Assembly (NCBI GenBank): GCA_001599715.1
Contig: BCHU01000003.1
Coordinates: forward strand, 1,364,001 to 1,428,000
DNA from: Phaeotremella fagi
Taxonomy: Eukaryota > Basidiomycota > Tremellomycetes > Tremellales > Phaeotremellaceae
DNA: 64,000 nt
Direction: 5' to 3'
Part shown: piece after piece, positions 22,584-33,696 of the stretch
How the letters are laid out: each line of letters starts with the position of its first letter
How positions within the stretch are numbered: position 1 is the stretch's first letter
Made by a program: the position numbers and the translations under genes
Notes under the pieces: generated by a model
Seen by the model: only the letters and a program-made list of their open reading frames with translations
What the model was told of the DNA's origin: nothing
The model's database searches: none

Positions 22584-25500
22584 TTACCTCTCTGAACCAT
22601 TCCTCGTCATCGAAGGTCTAGATTTCAATTTGAATTGATTATTCGATGATGATGATTTCAATTTCCGAGATTTGGTTGAATTCTTCTCATCAACCATTTC
22701 CTCGTCTTCTTCCAGATCTTCATCCCCGTCCCCGATCCCGTTTTCGTTTTCGTTTTCATCATCCATTTCCTCTTTGAACCTGTCTTCATTGATCCCCTTC
22801 CCCATCCCCAACCCCATCCCCACCAAATCATCTTCAGGCGGTTCATCCTCCTCCTCCCCAACCGTCATATCCATCTCCAAAAGATCCTGTCCATCATCAC
22901 CGAAAACCATCTCTTCATCCCCATCACCAATTCTCAATCTCTTAATCTCAGCTTTCAACTTTTCAATGAATCCATCTCGTTTCCCAATCTTGTCATGCAA
23001 TCTACCTATGTACTCGTTGGAATATTTCAACAGAGCCACCTTGGAGACTCCACGATTCGGATTGTCGTCTGGAACCAAAGACGATTTGGGTAATAATCTT
23101 GGAGCTGATGAGCCAGGTATCGGTTCACCCGTTTCTGGATCGATTGACTCAGTGTTGATAGGTGGAAGTAATAATCTCAATTCATCGAAACCGGCTTTCA
23201 ACGAATCTCTTCGTTTCTGTTCAGCTGCTTTATGCGACGTTCGTCGATTTTCAGGTTCGATGACGTTGTTTGCCGAATTTTTGGTCGCTACAAAATTTGG
23301 ATTTTGGTTAGTGAGGATAATAGAAGAATGTCTTTTCGAAATAACGTACCCGCTTTCACCCCTACTGACGACGGTTTCATCGCTAATTTCTTTCCAGAAC
23401 CTCCAGCAGCTCCTACCCGACCACCTTGTTTTTTACCAGCAGGTAATAACGCTGGACTGGCGTTAACTTTCTTGATGATTCTACCACTACTCGTAGAAGA
23501 GGTCGTTCCACCATTCATCAAAGAACTTTTACCGCTAACGACTCGTTTGGCATTACCGTTAACACCACCGGTTGAGACATCGTTTGATCCACCGTTACTT
23601 GAACTACCACCTAAATTCATTAGACTGGCTGGTGTCATTGGAATAATTCCTTTGGTGTTGTTCACACTGGATTTCGTTTTATTGTTACCGTTACCGTTAC
23701 CGTTACCGTTATTTCCGGTCGTCGAAGGTATAGGTGGAGGAGGCATGATTGAAGTCAAATCGACTGGACTTGGTGTATTTGAAGAAACTGAAGCTGGACC
23801 TTGTTGAAGTGATTTCTGATGCTGGGCGACACCCCTTTGATCGATCGCTGAAGGTGGTAAATGACCAACACCTGGCATGGGATACGATTTGTTGTTAGTA
23901 TACGCTAAAGGTGATGATGGAAGTGGTGAGGTTAAAGGTTGGATCCCATGTAATCCAGGTGACGGTAAGATGATATTTGAATTTTGACGTTGATGAGTTC
24001 GATGAGTCGGTTTCATCATTGGTGAAGGTCTTGATTTACTCGGTAAAGCATTTCTGTGAGGACCTGTTGATGTGGAAGAACTGATGTTGGCCATCAAAGC
24101 AGGGGATTGGTTGTTTGGTGAAACTAGAGGTGAATTCTGATATTGTTGATAATGAGCTTGAGGTTGCATTTGATTTTGGTTCATTTGCATCATCATGGCC
24201 TCAGGATCCGTGTTATCCATATACCCAACCAACTGTCTTAGATACTCAGGATCAGCCATCCCATCACTGTTAACAGGTGCAAGGGCAGGTGAAAGAGTCT
24301 GTTGAGCACCACCAGAAGATCCAACAGGATTTAAAGCAGGTGAAGATAAAGCTGATAAAGGATGAGGTGGTCTCGATGAATGAGCTGCCATACCAGGTGA
24401 ATAATTGTGTTGTTGATATCGAGCTGCAGTTGGTCCCAGTGCAGGTGATGTTAAAGGAGAGAAATAACCTGGTGAAGGTGTATTAATGGAGCCACCACTG
24501 TGAACACCTGGTGTGACAGCTGGACGAGATTGAGATTGTCCTTGAGACTGACCAGAACTTGTATTTGAAGATCCAATAAACGGAGATCCAGAAGCTGCAG
24601 CGACAGCTGCTGCTGTAGCTGCCATTTGACGTTGTTGATGCTGAAGCAACGCCAATTGCTCTTGAAACTGTTTTTGTTGAATCTGTAACTGTTCCAATTG
24701 GTTTTGATTATGATCATTCAATTGTTGTGGGTTGTTTGATGGATAACCCGAAACGAGATTTTGTCCATTCTGTGGATGAGGGACTGAGTTAAAAACAGCT
24801 TGATTAACTGGTGAATTCATCGTCGACGCATCGTGCGTTAAAGCTGGGGAAAGTAGAGGAACGAAGTTGAACTTGACAAAAAGGTTAGCATAGGTTGATG
24901 AAGGAAGGCGTATACGTCAAAACTTACATCGCCGTTACCGTTCATAGCTTCCGAACGAGCAAGTAGTTCAAGTTGCATTGGACTCATAATCTCATTTCTC
25001 ATTTCTGGGAATATACTACCACTCGGTCCTACGAAGTGGAGTTAGCAGAATATACACTAAAAAGGGATAGTTTAAACGTACCTGGTGTTAAAATTCCACC
25101 ATGACCTGAAGTAACTTGCCATTTTCGACTACCGTCTTGAGACTGATTCGACTGATTATCTGGATTCTGTTGATTCGTTTCACCAGAAGGTATCAGCGGG
25201 GACGTCAAATACATTTGAGCCATGGGGTGAAAAGGTGTTTGTTGGGAATCAAAGACTAGAGGTGATTGCATATGGATTTGTTCGAGCTAGAGGTCAGAGA
25301 TGTCAGCAAATCACAATTTCGTTGGAGCAGATATGACTTACCTGTTGTTGTAATAATCTAGCTTGGAATTGATCGAAATTGTGTTGATGAATACCATCGA
25401 ATTCAATACCATTGCTACCATTGGCGTTGCTATCCATAAGATTGTTGTTGGAGTTATTCAAAGATTCGATGAAAGCTTCCATATCCTCTATACTCTCCAA

Positions 25501-26319
25501 CGAACCTCCAGTAACAGAATTCAAATGGGCGGTAGATTGCAGCTGATTAAGATCGAAAGCTATAGAAGAACTTGGATGATGTTGGTAGTTCATTGGAGAA
25601 AGTTGTGAGTTGCTGTTATTGTTATTGATCTCAATCCCGTTATTAAGTGAAGGATCAATATCCATCTCTAAATTTTCGATAGAACCTTGACCCAAAGACG
25701 AAGACCGTTTCGTAGATTCAGGCTGCTGCCCATCAACCCCGTTACCCAAATTACTACGTTTCTTAGATCTACCTCTGACCTTTGAATTCGTTCCGTTTCT
25801 AGCTAAAGCCAAAGCGGCAGCTAAACCTGGTGAAGGTGGGATCATATCGATTGGTACTGATATAGGATTGGATTTGTTGTTGTTATCAACAACACCACCA
25901 CCGGCGGAAGCGGAGGAGAGATTAACAGATGGAGTAGTAGAATTTGAACTTGAAGAACTATCGAAATTGATTTTATGTTCGTTAATTGAATTCCTCCGTG
26001 ACGAGGTCAAATCTTCTGAATTCGAGTTTGAATTCAAATCGATATTAGATTGATGATATAAATTCGAAGGTCCAGCTACAGATGATTGTTGTTGTTGCTG
26101 TTGACTCTGGAATTGATTGTTATCCTCGTCATTCTTGTGATTAAGATGTTGTTGATTCAAGTGATCCATGTTGATATTTAAATTTGGATTAACGTTAGGG
26201 TTGAGGTTACCAGTCCCATCGTCTAATCCAGTTAACGTCAAGAAATCCAAATTCGAATATAGATGTTGGGATTGATATTGATCAGATGGTGAAGTCGGTG
26301 ATGTTATTGGAGTTGTCAT
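22584..26319 (-). CDS. Large Q/N-rich bHLH transcription factor
   Basis: A probable DNA-binding regulator of about 1,170 residues. The N-terminal three quarters is low-complexity (Asn/Gln/Ser/Pro-rich, with short poly-Q and an Asn-Gly dipeptide run from a TTACCG-type repeat near 23686-23711). The bHLH lies near the C-terminus. The basic region reads RRTSHKAAEQKRRDSLKAGF, with His, Glu and Arg spaced as in E-box binders. After helix 1 (FDELRLLLPPI) comes a long loop, then helix 2 VSKVALLKYSNEYIGRLHDK and a short leucine-zipper-like helix (FIEKLKAEIKRLR). An acidic tail follows. The basic region resembles the Mlx/Mondo type (AEQKRR), from memory. Five exons: the first 26319 to about 25343, and the last two joined across an intron near 23290-23350. 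Acceptor TCAAG at exon 4 keeps the frame (FNFVPLLSPALTHDAS). I cannot name the orthologue. Confidence 0.85.
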
Positions 26320-26994
26320 TTTGGGGTGTGTGTGGGGGTGGGTGGGTTTGTAATGACCACCAGAGTTCCGAATCTCAATAGTAGAAGGTGATCCTGTACT
26401 TTCTACAATGAATTGATTCTTCCTATAAATTCGTATATATTGGTATTTGATGTTGTATGAATGATCACGTTGTCACCACTGATGTGACCTGTCTGGATTG
26501 ATTGATGGGGGCTGAGATGTGATGATGATGGGAATGAGATGATGAAAGGAGAGTTTTATGTTTTATGTGCTAGTTTGTCTGTCTGTGTGTGTCTCGGGAA
26601 TTTGACGGTTTTAAAATCCACAGAGCGGTGTTTAGAATTGGAGTTGAGTTGGAGGGTGGTTATTATCGAATGTACATGTCTTTTGGTGTTGATTGACAGC
26701 TATATGATGAGAGGTAACGCAATGGGAATGGGTGAAAATGAATGAATATCTATATGGGATATCTATTTACCTTGGTTGCCCTTCTTACTTGCTCCCTCTG
26801 ATCTGAAATTTCCTTCCTTCTAACTGCAGGTTAAGGGAAATGGAACGATTTAACCTATTTATTACTACTTCAAGTAATAATCAACAACATTTGGTGCGAT
26901 TCCAGTCCAGGTCAAGTACGAGTGCTTATACTGCCTGCATTCATTCATTCAAAACAACTATAGAGAAACCCATTCATCACTACACTACACTACA
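26320..26994. promoter_or_regulatory. bHLH promoter and aldolase 3' region
   Basis: About 675 bases between the minus-strand bHLH start and the end of the downstream aldolase gene. Short TATAT tracts occur near 26430 and 26750. No exon is supported. Confidence 0.4.
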
Positions 26995-28881
26995 CCTAAT
27001 TCCTGTTAACGTTACCAAGATCTTGACAAGCGACCTTGACACGTTCAGCAAGTGTCTTTTCACCTTCACGAACCCAAACTCTTGGGTCGTATTGTTTCTT
27101 GTTTGGTTTATCAGCTCCGTCTGGGTTACCGACTTGAGTCATGAGGTAATCTTTCTTCTTGAGGACAAAGTCACGAACACCAGCGAGGTAGGCGAACTAC
27201 AATTCCAATATGTCAGTTTTTAGTCAAGTGCAGTAGACCGACAGAGAAACTCACTTGAGTGTCAGTGTCAACGTTCATCTTGATAACACCGTTCTCGACG
27301 GCCTCCTTGATTTCCTCCTTGGTTGAACCTGAACCACCGTGGAAGACAAGGAAACTAAAGCACGCGTTAGTAAACGTAAATCTTGATTCTGATTCAATCG
27401 AAAAAAACGCGTCTGTATCACCAATATGACACCTCCTTCCTCACCATCCACACCGATCCAATTCCGCCCAAAAGGGGCTAGAAATAGGATATAAAGTGCT
27501 CATCACCGTTTATTTTTTTACAATAAAAGCAAAGACATTAAAGGATTGAGGAAGCAAGCTCTAAATGTGGTGTTTAAAATAAAGAATTTTAATTCATCTT
27601 CGCTGACCGGAATCGCCTCAACTCCTCATTGAAGGAGGGAAGGGCACTGTCTAGGTAGGTAGCGTGGGGTGTGGGGGGTATAGGGAACACGCTGAATGAC
27701 TGAAACGGAAACGGAAATCTTACTCACAGAGGTTGAGCAGTTTGAGATAATTTCTCAGCAGCGTATTTTTGGTGCATACCAAGTAACTCTGGTCTGAGAA
27801 CGACGTTTCCGGGTTTGTAAACACCGTGGACGTTACCGAAACCAGCGGCGATTGAGAAGTTTGGTGAGATAGCTGAGAGGGCGGAGTAGACGTCCCAGAT
27901 ATCTTCTGGTTGAGTGTAAAGAGCAGAGTTGTCAACGGAAGAGTTGTCAACACCGTCTTCTTCACCACCGGTGATACCGATTTCCATCTCTAACCAGACT
28001 GTGAAGGAGTCAGTAAATAGTCATTTGAAGTGCATTTGAATGCGTAAACATACGGTTGACCTTGGCCATTCTCTTGAAGTATTTAACACAGTCGGCGATG
28101 TTCTCCTCTTTGGTCTCCTCAGACAAATCAAGCATGTGGGAGCTGAAAAGTGTCAAAAAAAAACAATCAACCATTCAATTAAGTACACCTACGAGAAAAG
28201 AGGTTCTTGATGGGCCTTGAAGTAAGCCTCATCAGCTTCAAGCATACCGTCCATCCAAGGAAGGAGTTTCTTAGCACAATGATCAGTGTGGAGGACGACT
28301 GGGCTAAAAACCCGTCAGTCAACATTCATACACGTCAACGTACATTCCGTAACTTGGTGCGATAGCACGAATGAAATGAGCGGCAGCGACGGCACCAGCG
28401 ATTGAAGCTTCTTGGTTACCGTTGGCTAAGGCTTTACCACCGAAGAAGGCGGCACCACCTTGAGAGACTTGGAGGATGATTGGTGATTTGATGTCACGGG
28501 CGGCTTCGAGGGTTGCGTTAACGGTTGATGAGGAGGTGACGTTCTGAGTGGGTGTGGGTGTTAGTGATACTTCAATCGTGCTCGTAAAGGGACTTACGAT
28601 GGCCTGGGATGGGATTGGGTTGATTAGTTTAGCATTGCAATGTGAAATTTTCAATTCTGAGGAATACGTACGGGAATAGCGAACTAATGATTTCATCAGT
28701 TACCTGTACATGATTAAGAGGAATCAAAGAGACTGACCTTGTTCTCACGAGCGTACTCGAAAAGTTTCAAGACGTCTGCACCAGTGATAACACCGGCCTA
28801 AGTGTGTTGTATAAGCATGGACACGTAAAGTCTTAGTGAAAGACATACGGGTACGATAGAAAGGGCACCTTGAGCTGACAT
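26995..28881 (-). CDS. FBA1: Fructose-bisphosphate aldolase, class II
   Basis: A cytosolic zinc enzyme of glycolysis that reversibly splits fructose-1,6-bisphosphate into dihydroxyacetone phosphate and glyceraldehyde-3-phosphate. The start at 28881 gives MSAQGALSIVPAGVITGADV. Class II signatures are VVLHTDHCAKKLLPW (zinc ligands), EMEIGITGGEEDGVDN, AAGFGNVHGVYKPGN, FLVFHGGSGSTKEEI and MNVDTDTQFAYL. It ends GNVNRN with the stop at 26995-26997. Length is about 360 residues, normal for the yeast-type enzyme. About eight introns are present; most are about 50-60 nt, but one (27355-27727) is 373 nt. No missing key residue was seen. Confidence 0.96.
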
Positions 28882-29245
28882 TGTGTTTATCTGTAGTTAT
28901 GTTAGGATTGTGGATACCCAGTGATAGTGTTTATTGACTTACATACAAATGTAGATTGTTTGGTTGTAAGAAAATAAAAAAGGTTTGTTAGATTAGATAG
29001 AATCCAAAAGAACGTTGATAGAGAGATAGAGTGAGAGATAGCTATGGGGGATCAATGACGTTCCGGTGCGAGCCGCATAACCGCACTTTAATTGTTACTC
29101 CCATTTACCCCTCAATCACTATTTGTGGGGTACAGATTATACCGCATGATAAGACCGAGAAGCGCCGAACGGAGTGGCGGAGTGGCACCTCTAAACGGCC
29201 CGGTTTGAACCGTACGGAATGACATGCATTGATCTACTCCTACTG
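28882..29245 (-). promoter_or_regulatory. Aldolase promoter region
   Basis: About 364 bases between the aldolase start and the end of CTR9 on the same strand. The stretch nearest the ATG is A/T-rich with T/C tracts on the transcribed strand. No TATA box is obvious and no exon is supported. Confidence 0.4.
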
Positions 29246-32200
29246 CTACTCATCATCCTCGTCCTCATCAGCAGCTGCTGGGGTCACTACAGCTGGAGTC
29301 TCAGTTGATGATACAACACCACTAGCTATCGGTGTATCTTCGTCCATTTCCTCATCTGAATCTTCGATGATTGCTTTTGATTTACTGAAGGTATCATTTG
29401 GATCAGTAAAAAAGCATCTAACGTTATGACAATCGTGACATACAATTGCTTCCCCCTTCTACCACCGCCGTTATCCTCTTCATCATCATCAGGATCTGCG
29501 ACATGTTTCTTAGTCTTTTCCTTTTTCTACACAATCGTTATCAGCCATCGGATCGAAAAGAATTAAAAAACAGCACGCCTACCTTCCTCAACAACTCCAA
29601 AGTTCTCTTAGCTTTAGCAACCCTCTTAACTTCCGGATCCCCCTCCTCCTCCCCACTCCGTTCAGCTTCACTCTCACTACTCTCAACTTCATTCTTGACC
29701 TTCTTCTTCTTCCCGTTCTTACGTCGTGGAGGTTGTTTCACCTCACCACCATCACCGTTAACTTCGTCTTCGTCAGATTCAATCTCCCCTTCATCCTTTT
29801 TACGTTTTCTCTGTTCAGCCTTTGTTTGTTTCTTCGTCTCCTCCTCTAAAGCTTGAGCGTTAAGTTGTTCTTGCCATTGTCTAGCTTCTTCACGTGCTAT
29901 CCTTCTTTGTTCAGCTAGTTCCGCAGCTTTAGCTTCCAGTTCAGCACGACGAGCGTCCTAAGTTCACAATAAGTTCCTGCTTTTCCCTTTGAATGTAAAA
30001 CAAATAAACCCACCTCGGCAGCTTGGATACGTGCTTGCTCTTCCGCACGTAATTTTCTAGCTTCCTCAACCCGAGCTTGAGTTTCACCTTCATAAGTTTC
30101 CTGTCGACTAAGCTGTTCAGGAGCTTTTCGAAGTAAACCATCACCGTATCTCGCACGTTGATCAGCGAGATCAGCGTCATAAGCTAAAGCTCCACTCTTG
30201 TCATCGGCGAGTATACGGAAAGTGCTATAAACGTATAATCAGCAATTGACAGTTATGATTCAAGTACGGGATCACTTACCTGGCAGCTTGTTGAGCTTGC
30301 TCCAAAGCTAACTTCAATTCTTCCAATGTCCTCTTAGCAGGACTCAAAGCGAACAGCATTTCAGCAGCTTTCTGTTGGATCATCGCGATATTGAACAAAA
30401 TCGCTCGATCACTCGGTTGTAAATGCATAGCCTGCAATTGATGAGCAGTCGTCCTCATCCTCATGAAACACCAAACCCAAACTCACTTTTTGACAAAAGC
30501 TTAAAGCTTGATTCATAGCGGAGAAATTCGATTCTCGATTCGCATACCCATACCAAGCTCTAGCCAAATACAGCAACACATTAACGTTTTGACCTTTAAA
30601 AGCGGTTGAAGCTGTACCATACTATATATCCCAAGTCAGCATCCATAACAACCAACTGATCCACTTACAGCTTCAATAGCCCGTTCCTCCTCACCACGGG
30701 TAAAATAACAATGACCAAGATTAACGTTAACCGGACCATCAGCCAATGAATCCTTAATCCTACTCAAAACGCTTAAAGCAGCTCCAGCAGCTCTAACTCT
30801 TGCTTTAGCTTCGTCAGCCGGTGTACTAGGAGCCAAAGATTTCGGTATCAAAGTGTCCTCTGCTAAAGCGATCGCTAGACCTTGAGCTGCTATCGCACAA
30901 GACGGATCCAAGATTAAAGCACGTTCATAAGCCTCTGAACTCCGTAGATATTGTTTCGTACGCTCCGAGATCTCTTGCGTCGATTTCGCTTCTCTGCCCA
31001 GGGTGAAATGTAACCATCCAAGAGCACAGAATGTGAAGACGTCGTTACGATCGTGTTTAAGTGTTCCCGTCGTGAAAGTGAGAGCTTCTTTGTGTTGTCC
31101 AAGTGAGATTAAGAAGTTGGTGTAAACCGATCGAAGCGTTATGTTGGTTTCGTCAGATTTTAAACACTCCTTCAATAGAGTGTGGGCGTCCAGATTTCTT
31201 CCAGCTGATGCAGCAAGTAACGCCAGTCTAACCTTGGCTATGGGTAATGTCAGCTTTCATCCATCAAAGCTGCCAGCTGACTTACACTCCATATGTTCAG
31301 GATGTTGTCTCAATACATCCCTATACCATTTCGAAGCTTTAACAATCTCCCCACTTTCCTCAAAAGCTCTACCAAGATTATAAGCTAGAATAGTTTTAAG
31401 AACCTCGGATTCTTTCCCTTCAATATTCGATATCCGTTGTAAAGCCTCCTGATACATTCTCTCCGCGATCTCAACACTCCCTTGAAGTTGATACAAAGCT
31501 CCTAGGTTACCTGATAATCTAACCCCACCCAAATTGTTTGATTTAGACGTATCATCGTCTGTCAATTGATCGTTCGATATCGATACAGCAGTTTGATAAG
31601 CTCCAATAGCTTTATCCAAACTATCTTCTTGCCATAACCTAGCTAAATCGACAAAAATATCTGAATCATGTCCGATACCACGAAGTTGTGCCCAATCCGC
31701 TTCAGTTTCAGCTGACGCAACTTGCTGATGAACATCCGTTAACATTGTACGTGCTGTCGCTCTGTTTTTCGAAATCTCTTCGGGTCCCATACCAGGATGT
31801 GGGTAGGCTAGTAGAGACGCATGAAGGACTGTATATTCCAATGGACCTTTACCACCAAGTCTTTTTGCGGTTTGTTCAATGAAATTAAGAGCTTCTCGTA
31901 AATTACCTATAGGATTCTGTCAGTACAAGTGAAAAGCAAACATCAAAAACCATACCATTTTTGATAGCGATTTGACCCAAAGTCAATTCAGCGATCAAAT
32001 TCACTCCAACCGTATCCTCAGCTTTAGCAGCAGCGATAAAAGGTCCAGCATCAGTCACATCACCAGCCATATAACCCAAACGACCACGTTCAGAATTCGC
32101 TAAAACAGTATGACGTTTGTTATCCGAATACTGAATAGCTCTTTCCGCCAGTTTCGATGCGATAGGTATTTGACCACCTTGACCTGAAACACCGGCTAAA

Positions 32201-33459
32201 GCTAACGCTGAAGCTGAATTCTTGTTGTTCAATTTGAAAGCTTTTTGAACAAATGCTATTCCCTCAGTTTCTGATTTAAGTCGATCATCACGCGATGCTG
32301 TTGGTTCTCTGGCAGAGTTCAGTGAAGCTAGTCCTAGAAGAAGAAGTGATGTCCAAGATGTTGAATCCTTTGGGTCAGTGACGGTATATGAAAACGACCC
32401 ACGAGTTCAAGTGCTCTCTCCCAAGCCAATCTTGCCCTTTCCTTATCCCCAAGAAGATATGCACATAATCCCAGACCAATTCGAGGGTCAGGACTCATTT
32501 TAGGATTCAGCGTTAGGAGTTTCTGATAGGTTTGTAAAGCAAGGTCATAAGCTCGTCGTGAGAATTGCAATCGAGCCTGTAAAAGGTAAGAACGATTGAT
32601 GCGATGCTACAGAGAATACACACCTGGGCTGTTAACGCTATCAGATTGTTGGGTTGTCGTAAAAGCAATTTCTCCACGAGTGGATGTGCCAAATTGGGAG
32701 CACCTCGAGCGAGATGTAAAATGACTAATTCAATTGTCAGACTGGAAGCTCCTCCAACCTTCCACGGAAACTCACTTTTGGCAAGAGCGATACTTGCTGA
32801 TTCCTCGTCCAAACCTCCTCCGACAGCTCTTAAAGCTTCATCAGCACGATTGATGTTAGCCGTAGCTTCTGTATAATGATGATCTTTAACGAGAATTCCA
32901 GCTGCCAATTTATCGTACTCTAAGGTTTTCATTAGACCATCTAACCAAACACCACAAATCAAACACAACACTTACTGGCATAAGGTAACACCACTTTAGG
33001 TGCCGTTCTTGCCAGAGCCAAATGTAGATGTGCAAGCATTGCATGAAGATTGGCTAAAGCTGTTGGATCTGGATGACGACCTGGTCCACCAACGAAAACT
33101 ACCCCGTCAGGATTTATTTCTCCACATTGAACTTACATTGAACACCTTTTATCAACAGAGTTTCAGCTCTAGCCCATCGTCCTTGCTTCCAATGTTCACC
33201 CGCGACCAACGTCCAATCTTTACATTCAGCTGAATAATCAGTCAATAAATCAGGAATGACATCGGCGACTTCTGGATCTGCTAGTGTGTCTAGATCTAGC
33301 TCGGTTTGGATACCACTAAAGTAGGATGTTGTTAGATAAGTTTCGTGAGTTGGGGTAAGGAATCACTGCGTTTGTGGGGATTGAAACGGTTGAAGTATGA
33401 ACTTACCCTTGCCCTACGATCACGTATAGTCTACCAGAAGACTCAGCTGGTTCTGACAT
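29246..33459 (-). CDS. CTR9: CTR9, Paf1 complex TPR subunit
   Basis: CTR9 is the scaffold of the Paf1 complex, which travels with RNA polymerase II and promotes histone modification and elongation. The start at 33459 gives MSEPAESSGRLYVIVGQG, leading to IQTELDLDTLADPEVADVIP. Many TPR-like helices follow (YQLQGSVEIAERMYQEALQR, AYNLGRAFEESGEIVKASKW, SSEAYERALILDPSCAIAAQ). The C-terminus is the charged Ctr9 tail, LAEQRRIAREEARQWQEQLN then KKQTKAEQRKRKKDEGEIES, ending in an acidic stretch DEDEDDE and TAG at 29246-29248. About a dozen introns are present. The last can use an acceptor near 29391 (59-nt intron with CTGAT branch) or a closer one; both keep the frame. Length is about 1,100 residues, normal for the family. 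Confidence 0.93.
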
Positions 33460-33696
33460 TTTTAGAGAATGGTTTGGAGTAGAAATAATGTTAGTTCAAT
33501 CTACATCACGAGAACCAAAACATCGATACCGAACAGTCAAAAAGGCGCGCTACTAAATTCATTTTCAGCCAGGACTATGATTAGGCGCGCTAGTATTTTG
33601 CTGTGACCTCCTTTATACAACGACTCGACCAAATTATACTCCTCCTAGCAACAGCAACCTACACCCACCTCATCCAAACCCCGCCAAAAGGCGTTA
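33460..33696. promoter_or_regulatory. Divergent promoter, CTR9 and THS1
   Basis: The 237 bases separate two divergent starts. They carry two identical AGGCGCGCTA boxes at 33543-33552 and 33583-33592, exactly 40 bp apart in the same orientation. GCGCGC-type cores resemble MBF/E2F-class sites; that link is inferred. Confidence 0.6.

Noticed and set aside
22672..23466. Long plus-strand reading frame of 264 codons
   Set aside because: It is antisense to the acidic and Ser-rich coding region of the bHLH gene. Its Ser/Pro-rich text is the shadow of GA-rich codons, and the minus-strand frame has the bHLH domain.
23686..23711. TTACCG repeat considered as a telomere-like or protein-binding array
   Set aside because: It lies within the bHLH coding exon and simply encodes an Asn-Gly dipeptide run.
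27355..27727. Possible box C/D snoRNA in the long aldolase intron
   Set aside because: A GTGATGA box C-like motif is present, but I find no CTGA box D at a proper distance nor a terminal stem.
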